DNA of 64,000 nt, from positions 1 through 64,000 of the forward strand of contig NZ_PDOB01000009.1 in the NCBI RefSeq assembly GCF_002760665.1, read 5' to 3'. Shown in pieces: positions 1 to 9,157 of this stretch. Origin of the DNA: Massilia psychrophila. GTDB taxonomy: Bacteria; Pseudomonadota; Gammaproteobacteria; Burkholderiales; Burkholderiaceae_D. The notes under the pieces were generated by a model. That model saw only the letters and a program-made list of their open reading frames with translations. It searched no databases and had not been told where the DNA came from. A program made the position numbers and the translations under genes. Position 1 is the first letter of the stretch. The number at the start of each line of letters is the position of its first letter.

Positions 1-700
1 CGCCGCGCACCAGGATATGCGTGTCGGGGAAATGGCGGCGAATGCGCTCCAGCACTCGCTTGAGGATCATCGTATTCTCGGCGCCGGTCGGACGCATGGA
101 CGAGCGCAATACGGCCGCCACCAAGGCACCGCTGAGGCCCTCGAAAATCACCAGCGGCAGAGAACAGGTGCTGCCATAGTGGTGGTTGCAGAATGCGAAT
201 GGCTGCGGGCCATGAGCCTGATCTTGCGTGTGGTCGATGTCGAGCACCAGCACAGCCGGAGCGGTGGCGTAGCCGGCGATGAACTGGTCCACGAGCGCAC
301 TGCTGAGGCGGAAAATATCCCTGCGCCGGGCCGCATGTTCGAAACGGGAGATGGTGGAGGCCGATGCCAATGCCGCCTCGTCGTTGAACGGGGCACGGCC
401 CAAGCCAAGACGAAACATCGGGTCGTGGCGCAGCGCAGTGCAACCGTTACCGTCCTCGTAGCCGCTGGCGATCTGATAGACCCGCTGGTTCAGGATGTCG
501 TGTTGCGAATGGGTGACGTAGCTGGCGTGACGTCGGTCGGTGAGCGCCGCCGAGAGCCGCTTGGTCAGGCCAATCTGGCGGTCTATCCCATTGAGCAGCA
601 GTGGCCCGACATCGGACGACAACGCCCCGCCTTCGACGTCGGCCCGCACTGAAAAACCCGGAATGGAAGCAAAGCGGAGCTGTTCTGGCTTAAAATTCAT
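1..700 (-). CDS. IS1380-family transposase, 5' part (runs off left edge)
   Basis: Read on the minus strand from ATG at 700, about 233 codons are open to the window edge. The start reads MNFKPEQLRFASIPGF and continues with a segment ending in DVGPLLLNGIDRQIGL, then RRHASYVTHSQHDILNQRVY, AALASASTISRFEH and VLVLDIDHTQDQ. This combination is characteristic of IS1380-family DDE transposases, and the last motif contains the first catalytic Asp. The enzyme would cut and paste its own element. The 3' half, including the remaining catalytic residues and one inverted repeat, lies outside the window, so intactness cannot be judged. The terminal repeat expected to the right of the start, somewhere in 720-850, was not identified. 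Confidence 0.85.
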   Translation of the reverse strand, partial: MNFKPEQLRFASIPGFSVRADVEGGALSSDVGPLLLNGIDRQIGLTKRLSAALTDRRHASYVTHSQHDILNQRVYQIASGYEDGNGCTALRHDPMFRLGLGRAPFNDEAALASASTISRFEHAARRRDIFRLSSALVDQFIAGYATAPAVLVLDIDHTQDQAHGPQPFAFCNHHYGSTCSLPLVIFEGLSGALVAAVLRSSMRPTGAENTMILKRVLERIRRHFPDTHILVRG

Positions 701-1006
701 CTTGGGCAAGGTGTGTTTGTGTTGAACGAATAGGTTTCTAGATAATTCCCATTCTATCAATCACTTACGTCACTCTTGCCCTTTTTTATGCAATATCCGG
801 GTTAGGGCGCTACTTTTGCGAACTGTGGCAATATTGCCTTTTATTCATTCTTGCGCTAGGGCCCCGCGATGGTCGGCATATGTCCAGGGTGCAACAATTA
901 AAGCCAAGCATACTCTAAAGTTGTTGACAAGAAACCTTGTAAAAGGCAGAGTTCGTTTTGCTGCTGTTGCAACGCTACCGCGCGGCCGCCTTTCCATGGA
1001 ACCTTG
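701..1006. other. Intergenic: end of IS1380-type element and upstream region of the GGDEF gene
   Basis: About 306 bp of AT-richer sequence between the transposase start and the propeller/GGDEF gene. It must contain the right terminus of the IS1380-type element, but no repeat could be matched because the other end is outside the window. A TTGACA hexamer at 924-929 is a possible -35 for the downstream gene, without a convincing -10 at the usual distance. No gene was seen. Confidence 0.5.
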
Positions 1007-4000
1007 ATGCTTCCTCTGATTTCGTCTCAACTGCTGCGCCTGTTTGCCTGGTGTTGCCTGCTCGTCCTCGCCGGCGTGGCTGGAGCAACCCCCACCTCCG
1101 ACCTGCGCTTCAAGCGCCTTGGCGCGCTCGACGGCGATGACCTGTCGATCATGGCGCTGTTGCAAGACCGCCAGGGCTTCATCTGGATCGGCACCAATAG
1201 CGCCGGACTGTACCGTTATGACGGCTACCAGGCCAGCAAGTATCTCCACGATCCGCGCAACCGGCGCAGCCTGCCGAGCGACCGGGTGCTGGCGCTGTTC
1301 GAAGACCCGCAGGGCCAGATCTGGGCCGGGACCCAGGAAGGCGTGGCGCGCTTCGATCCCGCATCGGGCGACTTCACCTCATTGACCCTGCCGCCCGGGC
1401 CGGCGCGCCAACGCATGGTCAAGGCGATTGTCGGCGACGGCGCCAAGGGCATGTGGGTCGCGACCTGGGGCGGCTTGCAGCATGTCGACAGCGCCAGCGG
1501 CGCCGTGACCGTGTACACGCACGACCAGCAGGACCAGGCAAGCCTGGGCAGCAACGACCTTAATGCGCTGGCGCTGGACCCGCAAGGCGGCCTTTGGATT
1601 GCCACCTGGCCGGGCGGACTCGACTATCTGGCGCCAGGTGCTACCCGCTTCGTGCATTATCGGATCGACTCGTCGCAAGCGCCCGACGACAAGCGTAATA
1701 TTGCCCGCTCGCTGTACTTCGCCGCCGACGGCACCTTGTGGATCGGTACTGAAAACGGCATCGTCACCTGGAACTCCGCCCAGCCATGGTCGGCGCGCCA
1801 GCAAATCGCATCGCCGCCGAACCGGATCACCACGCTGTATGGCGACCGCAGCGGCGCGGTGTGGGCCGGCACCCTGGCCGCCGGGCTGCTGCGCTGGGAC
1901 AAGGGCAGCAGCACGGCGGTGCATTACGTGCACCGCGCCAACGATATACACAGCCTGCAATCGGACCATATCCACGCCGTGCTGCACGATCGCGGCGGCA
2001 TCTTGTGGGTCGGCTCGTACACCAACGGCATCAGCCAGGTCAACCTCAATAGCCGCGGCTTCGAGCGCGTCATCCCGTTCGACAGCGCCGCCGACAGCCT
2101 GTTGCGCGACAATGCGATCCGCAGCATCGACGGCGCGCCCGACGGCCGGCTTTGGCTGGGCAGCAATACCGGCATTGCGCTGTTCGATCCGGCCGAGGGC
2201 GCCGTGATCCAGACCTGGCGCAGCGCGCCGAAGCGCCCGGGCGCGCTCAGCAACGACACCGTCTACAGCCTGTACCAGCAGCCGGGCGGGCCGCTGTGGG
2301 CCGGCACCGCGGCCGGGCTGAACCGGCTCGACCGGCAGGACGGTGGCTTCCAGGTCATCGGCTTCGGCGCCATCGCCGCCAATTTCATCAACGTGATTGC
2401 GCCTGGCGCCGGCGCCACGCTGTGGCTCGGCACCGGCCAGCAGGTAGTGCACTACGATATTGCCAGCGGCAAGTGGACCGGCTACCCGAACAACCCGCTT
2501 GATCCGCTCGATCCGGCCAGGCGCAGCGTGGGCGGCACCAGCTGCATCGTCGAAGACAGTCTGGGTCGGGTCTGGATGGGCTCGGAATGGAACGGCGGCG
2601 GGCTCGACCTGCTCGATGTGGCCAGCGGCAAGTTCCGCCATTTCCGCCACGATCCGGCCGACCCGGCCTCATTGGCGCACGATAACGTCTCGAGCCTGTA
2701 CCAGGATCCGCAGGGCCGGCTTTGGGCCGGCACGGCGCGCGGCGTCCAGCAGGTGCTGGTAGGGGCCGACGGCGCCATTTACTTTCGCAGCTACAGCGCA
2801 GCAGGCAGCGTCGGCGCGGTCAAAATCCTGGCGATGCGCAGCGACCGCGCCGGACTACTGTGGCTGAGCACGGCAAAAGGGCTGCTGCGGCTCGATCCGG
2901 TCAGCGGCAAGATCAGCAGCTATAGTGCCGCCGATGGCCTGTCCGAGGGGTTTGCGCTCAACGTTGCCACCGCCGCGCCGAACGGCGTGCTGTATTTTAG
3001 TGGCCTCAATGGCATGACCGGAGTCCATCCCGACAAGGTGCACAGCGTCTCGATGGCGCCGCACGTGGCGATCACCGACATGCGGGTGTTCAACCGCTCG
3101 CTGGCCGAAAGCGGGCACAGTGCCGACGTCAAGCTGCGCGGCACGATCACCGCGCCGACCGAGATCACGCTGTCGGTACGGCAGTCGGTATTTTCGCTCG
3201 AGTTTTCGGCCCTGCACTACACCGACCCGGCGCGCAACGCCTACGCCTACCGGCTTCAGGGTTTCGACCGCGACTGGGTGCAGGCCGATGCCAACCACCG
3301 CAGCGCCACCTACACTAACCTCGATCCCGGCACCTACCTGTTCGAGGTCAAGGCGGCCAACGAGCAGGGCGTGTGGAGCAAGCAGCCGGCCAGGGTAACA
3401 ATCCGCATCCTGCCGCCGTTCTGGCAGACCTGGTGGTTCCGCCTGCTAGCGGCGCTGCTGGCGACTGGCCTGCTGGCGGCGGCTTACCATGCCCGGGTGC
3501 GCAGCCTGACGCGGCGCCAGGAGCAGCTGCAGGCACTGGTCGCGGCGCGCACCGGCGAACTTGAGGAAAGCAACGCCAAGCTGGCGATGCTGTCTTCCAC
3601 CGACGCCCTGACAGGCATCACCAACCGGCGCGGCTTCGACGAGGCGCTGGCGGCGGAATGGCAGCGCGCCAAGCGCGGCAATCACGCGCTGGCGTTGGTG
3701 ATGCTCGACGTCGACTACTTCAAAAGCTACAACGATTTCTATGGCCACCAGGCGGGCGACCAGTGCCTGCGCGCGGTGGCCGCGGTGATCGAGACGTTCG
3801 GTCGTCGCACCAGCGACATGGTGGCGCGTTACGGCGGCGAGGAGTTCGTGCTGCTGGCGCCGGAGACCGACGCCGCCGCCGCGCTGGCGCTGGGACAGGC
3901 CATCTGCCGCGAACTCGAACGGCTGGCATTGCCGCATGCGCAGTCGCCGTACGGGGTAATTACGATCAGTATCGGCGTGGCGGCAATAGTGCCGGCCGAC

Positions 4001-4138
4001 GACAACGATTCGGGCATGCTGGTGCGCTTGGCGGACAGGGCGCTGTACCGCGCCAAACAGGCCGGGCGCAACCGGGCGATGCTGCCGCTTGTCAGCGTTG
4101 AAGCGGCACGCGATGCGGCCGATATCGAGGCGCACTGA
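1007..4138 (+). CDS. Two-component-type beta-propeller sensor with Y_Y_Y domain and GGDEF diguanylate cyclase
   Basis: Predicted membrane sensor making cyclic di-GMP, 1043 aa. A signal peptide covers about residues 1-28. Many WxGT / GL(Y/N)R(Y/L)D propeller repeats fill about 35-720, followed by a Y_Y_Y-type immunoglobulin-like domain (about 730-800), one membrane helix (about 808-830), a short coiled coil and a GGDEF domain. The active-site loop is GGEEF (about residue 943). An RxxD inhibitory site, RTSD, lies five residues before it, so product inhibition is expected. The N-terminal half matches hybrid two-component sensors that sense glycans in Bacteroidetes, but here the output is GGDEF and no kinase is present. 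The ATG at 1007 is preferred over the TTG one codon upstream. The neighbouring genes are IS-related, so they give no clue to the ligand. Confidence 0.92.
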   Translation: MLPLISSQLLRLFAWCCLLVLAGVAGATPTSDLRFKRLGALDGDDLSIMALLQDRQGFIWIGTNSAGLYRYDGYQASKYLHDPRNRRSLPSDRVLALFEDPQGQIWAGTQEGVARFDPASGDFTSLTLPPGPARQRMVKAIVGDGAKGMWVATWGGLQHVDSASGAVTVYTHDQQDQASLGSNDLNALALDPQGGLWIATWPGGLDYLAPGATRFVHYRIDSSQAPDDKRNIARSLYFAADGTLWIGTENGIVTWNSAQPWSARQQIASPPNRITTLYGDRSGAVWAGTLAAGLLRWDKGSSTAVHYVHRANDIHSLQSDHIHAVLHDRGGILWVGSYTNGISQVNLNSRGFERVIPFDSAADSLLRDNAIRSIDGAPDGRLWLGSNTGIALFDPAEGAVIQTWRSAPKRPGALSNDTVYSLYQQPGGPLWAGTAAGLNRLDRQDGGFQVIGFGAIAANFINVIAPGAGATLWLGTGQQVVHYDIASGKWTGYPNNPLDPLDPARRSVGGTSCIVEDSLGRVWMGSEWNGGGLDLLDVASGKFRHFRHDPADPASLAHDNVSSLYQDPQGRLWAGTARGVQQVLVGADGAIYFRSYSAAGSVGAVKILAMRSDRAGLLWLSTAKGLLRLDPVSGKISSYSAADGLSEGFALNVATAAPNGVLYFSGLNGMTGVHPDKVHSVSMAPHVAITDMRVFNRSLAESGHSADVKLRGTITAPTEITLSVRQSVFSLEFSALHYTDPARNAYAYRLQGFDRDWVQADANHRSATYTNLDPGTYLFEVKAANEQGVWSKQPARVTIRILPPFWQTWWFRLLAALLATGLLAAAYHARVRSLTRRQEQLQALVAARTGELEESNAKLAMLSSTDALTGITNRRGFDEALAAEWQRAKRGNHALALVMLDVDYFKSYNDFYGHQAGDQCLRAVAAVIETFGRRTSDMVARYGGEEFVLLAPETDAAAALALGQAICRELERLALPHAQSPYGVITISIGVAAIVPADDNDSGMLVRLADRALYRAKQAGRNRAMLPLVSVEAARDAADIEAH

Positions 4139-4146
4139 CGGCCGCC

Positions 4147-4690
4147 CTAGCGCGACCAGCCGCGCTGAGCTGCCGCCTGCTCGCCCTTGGCGTCGAGCGA
4201 CGGCCCTACCGTGCGCGCGTCGACCGCATCGAGCACCGCCGGCGGCATCGCGCTGCCGGCCTGGCGATAGGCGCCGGCCGCGCCACCGCCACTGTCGGTC
4301 AGCACCGGGATGGTCCACTGGCCGTCCGACCGGCACGCCAGCCCGGCCGCCCCGCCGACTGCGAACGTGCGGCAATACTGGCCCTCTTTGGCGACGAAGC
4401 TGACGCCGATCGTGATGGCGCTACCGGCGGCCGGCGGCGCGCTCGCCAGTTGCCGCGTCAAGGCCGTGTCGAGCTTGCCACGCGCGGTCAGCGTACCGTT
4501 GCTGCCACCCGAAGCGAAGGTGGTTTCACCCTGCACGCTGTGCAAGCCGAGCGTGCCGGCCAGCACACCGACCACCAGGGTGGCGGCGATCGCGCCCCAT
4601 TCCGGCCACGACCAGCGGTGCGACGTTTCGATGACGACCGGTTTCCTTGCCGCCCGCACGCTGTCGAGATGGACCACCTTCGGCGAGCTT
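4147..4690 (-). pseudogene. C-terminal fragment of a membrane anti-sigma factor (headless)
   Basis: The minus-strand frame contains HLDSVRAARK, a membrane helix (WGAIAATLVVGVLAGTLGL), then GTLTARGKLDTALTRQLAS, ITIGVSFVAKEGQYCRTF and GLACRSDGQWTIPVL. This resembles the periplasmic half of anti-sigma factors paired with ECF sigma factors in Betaproteobacteria. The N-terminal cytoplasmic sigma-binding domain and any start codon are missing. Upstream of about 4690 the frame runs into the antisense of the tssM fragment, so the gene was cut at that junction. No ECF sigma gene is nearby. The family call is moderately sure; the truncation is clear. Confidence 0.6.
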
Positions 4691-4699
4691 GACGCCGCC

Positions 4700-6546
4700 T
4701 GCCGCAGGCGCCCTGGCGTGTTCACCTTTCCGCTCGAATTTGCCTCGATCAAGACGCCGCTACGCGCCTTCCTGGCCACGCTGTTCGACGAAAACACGTA
4801 CCAGTTCAAGCCGGTGTTCCGCGGCTTTTACTTTACCAGCGCACTGCAGGAAGGCAGCGTCCAGGACCTGGCGTCGAAACGCGTCGCCAGCCGCTTCGAC
4901 CTGAAGCTGCAAGAGCAGCAGGCCGCCGCGACCGGCGAACCCGGCGAACCCGGCGAGCAGAGCGGCGGCTTCTTCCTGCACGACCTGTTCCGCAAGGTGA
5001 TCTTCGCCGACCGCGATCTGGTGGCGCGCTACACCAGCCCCACAAAAGCGCGCCTGAAATACGGCGCGTTCTTCGCCGCCACCGTGTTGCTGGGCTGCTC
5101 GCTGGGCCTGTGGAGCTGGTCGGCCATGGGCAACCGCCAGTTGGTGGCGAACGTCCAGGCCGACCTCGAGAAGACGGTGCAGCTGCAGGCCAAGCGCTCC
5201 GACTTGCAGTCGCGAATGGAAGCGCTGGAAATTTTGCAGGACCGTATCGAGCAGCTGCAGAAATACCGCGATAGCAAGCCATGGATGCTTGGCTTCGGCC
5301 TGTACCAGGGTGGCGCGCTCGAGCGCAAGCTGCGTGACGAATACTATGGCGGCGTGCGCGAAGTGATGCTTGCCCCGGTCGGCGCCGCCCTTGAATCGCT
5401 GCTCACCCAGATGAACGCCAACGCCGACAAGCTTGACACCGTGCCGGCGTCTGCGCCCGCGGCGCGGCCTGGTCAGCCCTACCAGGACGCTTCGCCGACC
5501 AGCTCGGCCGACGGCTACAACGCGCTCAAGACCTACCTGATGTTAAACGACAAGAGCCGGGCCGAAGCCAGCCACCTGAACGACCAGCTGACGCGCTATT
5601 GGCGCGGCTGGCTCCAGGCCAACCGCGGCGCCATGCCGCGCGAACAGATGATCCGCAGCGCCGAGCGGTTGATGAGCTTTTACGTTACCCAGATAGGCGA
5701 CCCGGCCTGGCCACAGCTGACCGCCAAACTAAGCTTGGTCGACACGGCGCGCGAGAACCTGCGGCGGGTGGTACGCGGCACGCCGGCGCGCGAACGGGTG
5801 TATGCCGACATCAAGGCGCGCGCCGGTACCCGTTTCCCCGCGGTGACGGTGGCGCGCATCGTTGGCGAGCAGGACCAGGCGCTGGTGGTCGGCAGCGTCG
5901 CCGTGCCGGGCGCCTTCAGCCGCGAGGCGTGGGAGAAATTCGTCAGCGGCGCCATCAAGGACGCCTCCAACAAGGAGCTGCAAAGCAGCGACTGGGTGCT
6001 CAAGACGGCGGTCAAGGACGACCTGACGTTAGAGGGCAGTCCGGAGCAGATCCAGAAGTCGCTTACCGAACTGTACAAGGCCGACTACACGCGCGAGTGG
6101 CTCAGGTTCGTGCAGGGAGTGACCATCAGCGAACTGTCCAGTTTCGATGCGAGCGTGCGGGCGATGAACCGGCTGGGGGATCCGCAGACCTCGCCACTGG
6201 CCAAGCTGCTCACCGCGATCTACCAGGAAGCCTCGTGGGACAACCCGGCGGCCGCCCGCGCCAACATGGCGCGGGTCGAAACCGGCCTGTTCGCGTGGTT
6301 CAAACAAACTATCCTGCAGCGCGCGCCAAGCGAAGCGCGCAACGATCTTCGGAGCGACACCGCGGCGATGGGCCCGATTGGGCGCGAATTCGCCGGCGTT
6401 GCCAAGCTGGTCGGGCTGCGCGAAAAGGAAGCTTCGCTCATGAGCGGTTACCTCGACAGCCTGTCGCGCCTGCGCAGCCGCCTTAATACGCTCAAGAACC
6501 AGGGCGATCCGGGGCCTGGCGCCAAGCAGTCCATGCAGCAGACGTT
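4700..6546 (+). pseudogene. tssM: Internal fragment of type VI secretion membrane protein TssM (IcmF)
   Basis: The frame carries about 610 residues typical of the middle of TssM/IcmF: GVFTFPLEFASIKTPLRAF, a segment with QFKPVFRGFYFTSALQEG, the third membrane helix (YGAFFAATVLLGCSLGLWSW), the long periplasmic region and, near its end, NQGDPGPGAKQSMQQT. Full TssM is about 1200-1300 aa. The N-terminal two helices and NTPase-like region, and the C-terminal IcmF domain, are missing. On the left the fragment joins the anti-sigma remnant near 4680-4715; on the right it stops at the IS terminus (6547), whose bases supply the final codons and stop. An upstream ATG at 4310 extends the frame only across antisense of the anti-sigma gene and is not a real start. 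The other T6SS genes lie 53 kb away. Confidence 0.85.
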
Positions 6547-6627
6547 AGCAGGTCGTTAAAAAAAGCATGAATACCTTCGGGTTTTATCGATGATCAGTCG
6601 AATTTATCGCTCTCAAACCCGCATTCA

Positions 6628-6668
6628 GCCCTGAAACCAGGTTCTGGCCGCATTTCAGGGCGTTTTTT
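6628..6668 (+). terminator. Hairpin with T-run near the left end of the IS
   Basis: GCCCTGAAA (6628-6636) pairs perfectly with TTTCAGGGC (6653-6661), with a 16-nt loop, and is followed by GTTTTTTGCG. On the plus strand this has the form of an intrinsic terminator. It would stop transcripts entering the IS from the tssM side before they run antisense through the transposase gene. Confidence 0.6.
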
Positions 6669-6710
6669 GCGCGTTTTCACGCCTTTCGGCGCTCTCTGGG
6701 CGGATTCCGC

Positions 6711-7826
6711 CTATACCGTCGACAAACGCCAACCAAAAATCGTCGCCATGCGCGCCAGGTTGTAGACCGCAAAAGTGAAAATTGTTTGTGCCCTGACCTT
6801 CGCCAGACCGACAAAACGCGCCTTGCGCAGACCACCGATTGTCTTACTCCAGCCGAATATCTGTTCGACCAGTTTGCGTTTCTTCAGGCTTACCGCGTAG
6901 CCCTTGTGGCGCGTGATGCGGGCATCGATGGCACTGTGTTTTTTCTGCGCGACGTGCGGTGTAATCTTCAGTTTGCGCAGCTGCTTGACGAATTCAAAGG
7001 CGTCATAGCCGTTGTCGGCGCCAAGCGTCGAACCGGCTTTCGTCATGCTCCGCTTCGCCATCGTCAGCGCCGCGTCGCGCTCCGCCGTGCCGGTCGCCAG
7101 CGTCGTTTCAGCATCGACCACGAGGCCGTTGCGGTTCTCCATCAGCGCATGGCTCAAGTAGCTCATGCGAGACTTGTCGCCTGCGCTTTTTTTGTACAGA
7201 CGGGCGTCCGGATCGGTCGTCGAATGGTGCGTTTCGTTGGAGCGTTTCTCGCCCTTGAAATCGACCGTGGCGTTACGTCCGCCATCCTCCGGCGGCTTGC
7301 CACTGCCGTCTTTTTTAACGAAACTTTTCATCGACGCCCACGCTTCGATCTGGGTGCCGTCGACCGTGAAATGCTCGTCCGAAATCAGATCTTGCCATTG
7401 CGCGATCAGCAACACCTCGGCGAAGAAACGCTGTGCCATGCGCTCGCCGAACAGGCGGTCGCGGTTGGCGCTGAAGGTCGAATGGTTCCATACCGCCTCG
7501 TCGATATTCATGCCGACAAACCAGCGGTAGAGCAGGTTGTATTCAATGTGCTGGACCAGCTGGCGCTCGGAGCGGATCGTGAACAACGTCTGGATCAGGC
7601 TGGCCCTGAGCAAGCGTTCCGGCGCAATCGACGGTCTGCCACGGCGCGAGTACAGCGGCGCAAACTCGGCGTTCATGCTCTGCAAAATTCCGTCAACCAG
7701 AATGCGTAATCTGCGCAGAGGATGCCTCTCAGGAATGCGCTCCTCCAGCGATCGGTAGCTGAACATGGCGTGCTGGGTGACGTCGGTCTTGCGCATGGGG
7801 TCGAAGTAAAAAGTTGTTCTCTTCAT
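6711..7826 (-). CDS. IS5/IS1182-like transposase (DUF772-type N-terminus)
   Basis: 371 aa with ATG at 7826. The N-terminal part has YRSLEERIPERHPLRRLR and RRGRPSIAPERLLRASLIQT, the DUF772-type helical domain of IS5-superfamily transposases. It is followed by HFTVDGTQIEAWASMKSF (first catalytic Asp), TLGADNGYDAFEFV (second Asp region) and a C-terminal KRKLVEQIFGWSKTIGGL segment carrying the catalytic Glu. All three DDE regions are present and no stop interrupts the frame, so the gene is probably active. A later Met (MRKTDVTQHAMFSY) is an alternative start. Confidence 0.9.
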   Translation of the reverse strand: MKRTTFYFDPMRKTDVTQHAMFSYRSLEERIPERHPLRRLRILVDGILQSMNAEFAPLYSRRGRPSIAPERLLRASLIQTLFTIRSERQLVQHIEYNLLYRWFVGMNIDEAVWNHSTFSANRDRLFGERMAQRFFAEVLLIAQWQDLISDEHFTVDGTQIEAWASMKSFVKKDGSGKPPEDGGRNATVDFKGEKRSNETHHSTTDPDARLYKKSAGDKSRMSYLSHALMENRNGLVVDAETTLATGTAERDAALTMAKRSMTKAGSTLGADNGYDAFEFVKQLRKLKITPHVAQKKHSAIDARITRHKGYAVSLKKRKLVEQIFGWSKTIGGLRKARFVGLAKVRAQTIFTFAVYNLARMATIFGWRLSTV

Positions 7827-7921
7827 ACAACGTATACCCCCGCCGTCCAGTTGACAGGGCAGTGGAATTTTTCAACAGCCTGCTAAGCCGCCCGGCGTGA
7901 CGAAGCAGGATAAAAATAGGG

Positions 7922-9142
7922 GTGCTGCACGGTTCTGTCCGGCAGCGCCCCAAGGTAGTCGGCGCTATGGCCGACCTGGTGATGGGACAGCTGACCGACC
8001 GCTACACCAACCGCATGGGCCGCTACCGGCCGTGGCTGCTGCTGCTGGCGGTGCCTTATGGCATCAGCGTGTTCTTCGTCTTCACTACCCCCGACTGGGC
8101 CTAAAGCGCCAAGCTGGTGTGGGCCTACGCCACTTACATCATCATGACCGTGATGACGGCGGGCGTCGGGATTCCCTACATTTCGCTGATCAGCGGGCTC
8201 ACCAGCGACCCGCAGGAGCGCCTCTCAGCCAATGGCTACCGGCTGTTCTTTGCCAAGATCGGCGCCTTCATGGTCACCATCATCGTGCCGATCCTGGCGC
8301 AGCGCTGGGGCGGCGGCAACCCGGCCACCGGCTACCAGGCGGCGATGGCGGTGATGGCGCTGATCGGCGTGGCGATGTTCCTGTTTTGCGTATTCAGCAC
8401 CACCGAACGGGTGATCCACGTAGTCGAGCGGCAGTCGCTGGCCGACCAGGTCAAGCTGCTGCTGCGCAACGACCAGTGGCTGATCCTGTGCGGCGTTTGC
8501 ATTACCGGCACCGTCGGCTACGTGGTGCGCGGCTCGGTCGCCATCTACTACGCCAAGTACTACCTCGGCGCCGACACCGCCACCGTGTCGGCCTTCCTCT
8601 CGATCGGCGTGGCGGCGGCAATCCTGTCGATGATCGCTTCGACCTGGGTCACCAAGTTCTATTGCAAGGTCAAGCTGTTTCGCAACACCCAACTGGCGGT
8701 GGCGGCGATCAGCGTGCTGATCTACGTGGTGGTCAAGCCGGGCGACATCATGCTGGCGTTCGTCCTGTATTTCATCTTGTCGTTCGTGGTCGACCTGCAC
8801 GCGCCGGTGTTCTGGTCGGCGATCGCCGAAACCATCGATTACGGCCAGGTCAAGACCGGCAAACGCGTCTCCGGCTTTGCCTTCGGCGGCATTTCGGTGT
8901 GCCAGAAGGCCGGCATGGCGGTCGCCGGCGCGATGGTCGGCATCTTGCTGACGTATTTCAACTACCAGCCGAACCAGACACAGACGCCGCAGGCGCTGGC
9001 GGGCATCGCCATGATGCTGTCGGTGATTCCCGGCTTCTTCCATTTCGTCATGGGCATGCTGATGTTCAAATACCGCATCAGCGATACCTACTATACGACC
9101 GTGACGGACGACATGCGCACCCTTGGCTACGTCGCCAGCTAA
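7922..9142 (+). pseudogene. GPH-family sugar:cation symporter, truncated and with an internal stop
   Basis: The frame contains ADLVMGQLTDRYTNRMGRYR followed by PWLLLL, the signature loop between helices 2 and 3 of glycoside-pentoside-hexuronide symporters, then about ten further membrane helices to the stop at 9142. About 50-60 N-terminal residues are missing next to the IS end at 7884. A TAA at 8102-8104 (after TTPDW) interrupts the frame, which continues in the same phase (SAKLVWAYATYI). It lies first in the arabinose island and was presumably its L-arabinose or arabino-oligosaccharide importer. With both lesions it should not make a working permease, unless the stop is a sequencing error and a start is supplied from elsewhere. 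Confidence 0.8.
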
Positions 9143-9157
9143 GCTGAAAAACGACCC

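Larger units (their letters stand above)
6547..7884 (-). mobile_element. IS5/IS1182-like insertion sequence, complete
   Basis: About 1.34 kb bounded by imperfect inverted repeats. The left end reads AGCAGGTCGTTAAAAAAAG inward from 6547; the right end reads AGCAGGCTGTTGAAAAATT inward from 7884 on the minus strand. The flanks are TTA on the left and TAA on the right, compatible with a short TA-type duplication. The element holds one intact transposase gene (6711-7826). It separates the tssM fragment from the truncated sugar transporter, so its arrival or later deletions at its ends explain both truncations. Exact ends are uncertain by one or two bases. Confidence 0.75.

Noticed and set aside
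17-652. Plus-strand frame of 211 codons at the left edge
   Set aside because: It is antisense to the IS1380-type transposase, whose motifs are unmistakable on the minus strand.
4310-4700. Open frame extending the tssM fragment upstream to an ATG at 4310
   Set aside because: This part is antisense to the anti-sigma remnant and has no TssM similarity; the long frame is a by-product of high GC content.
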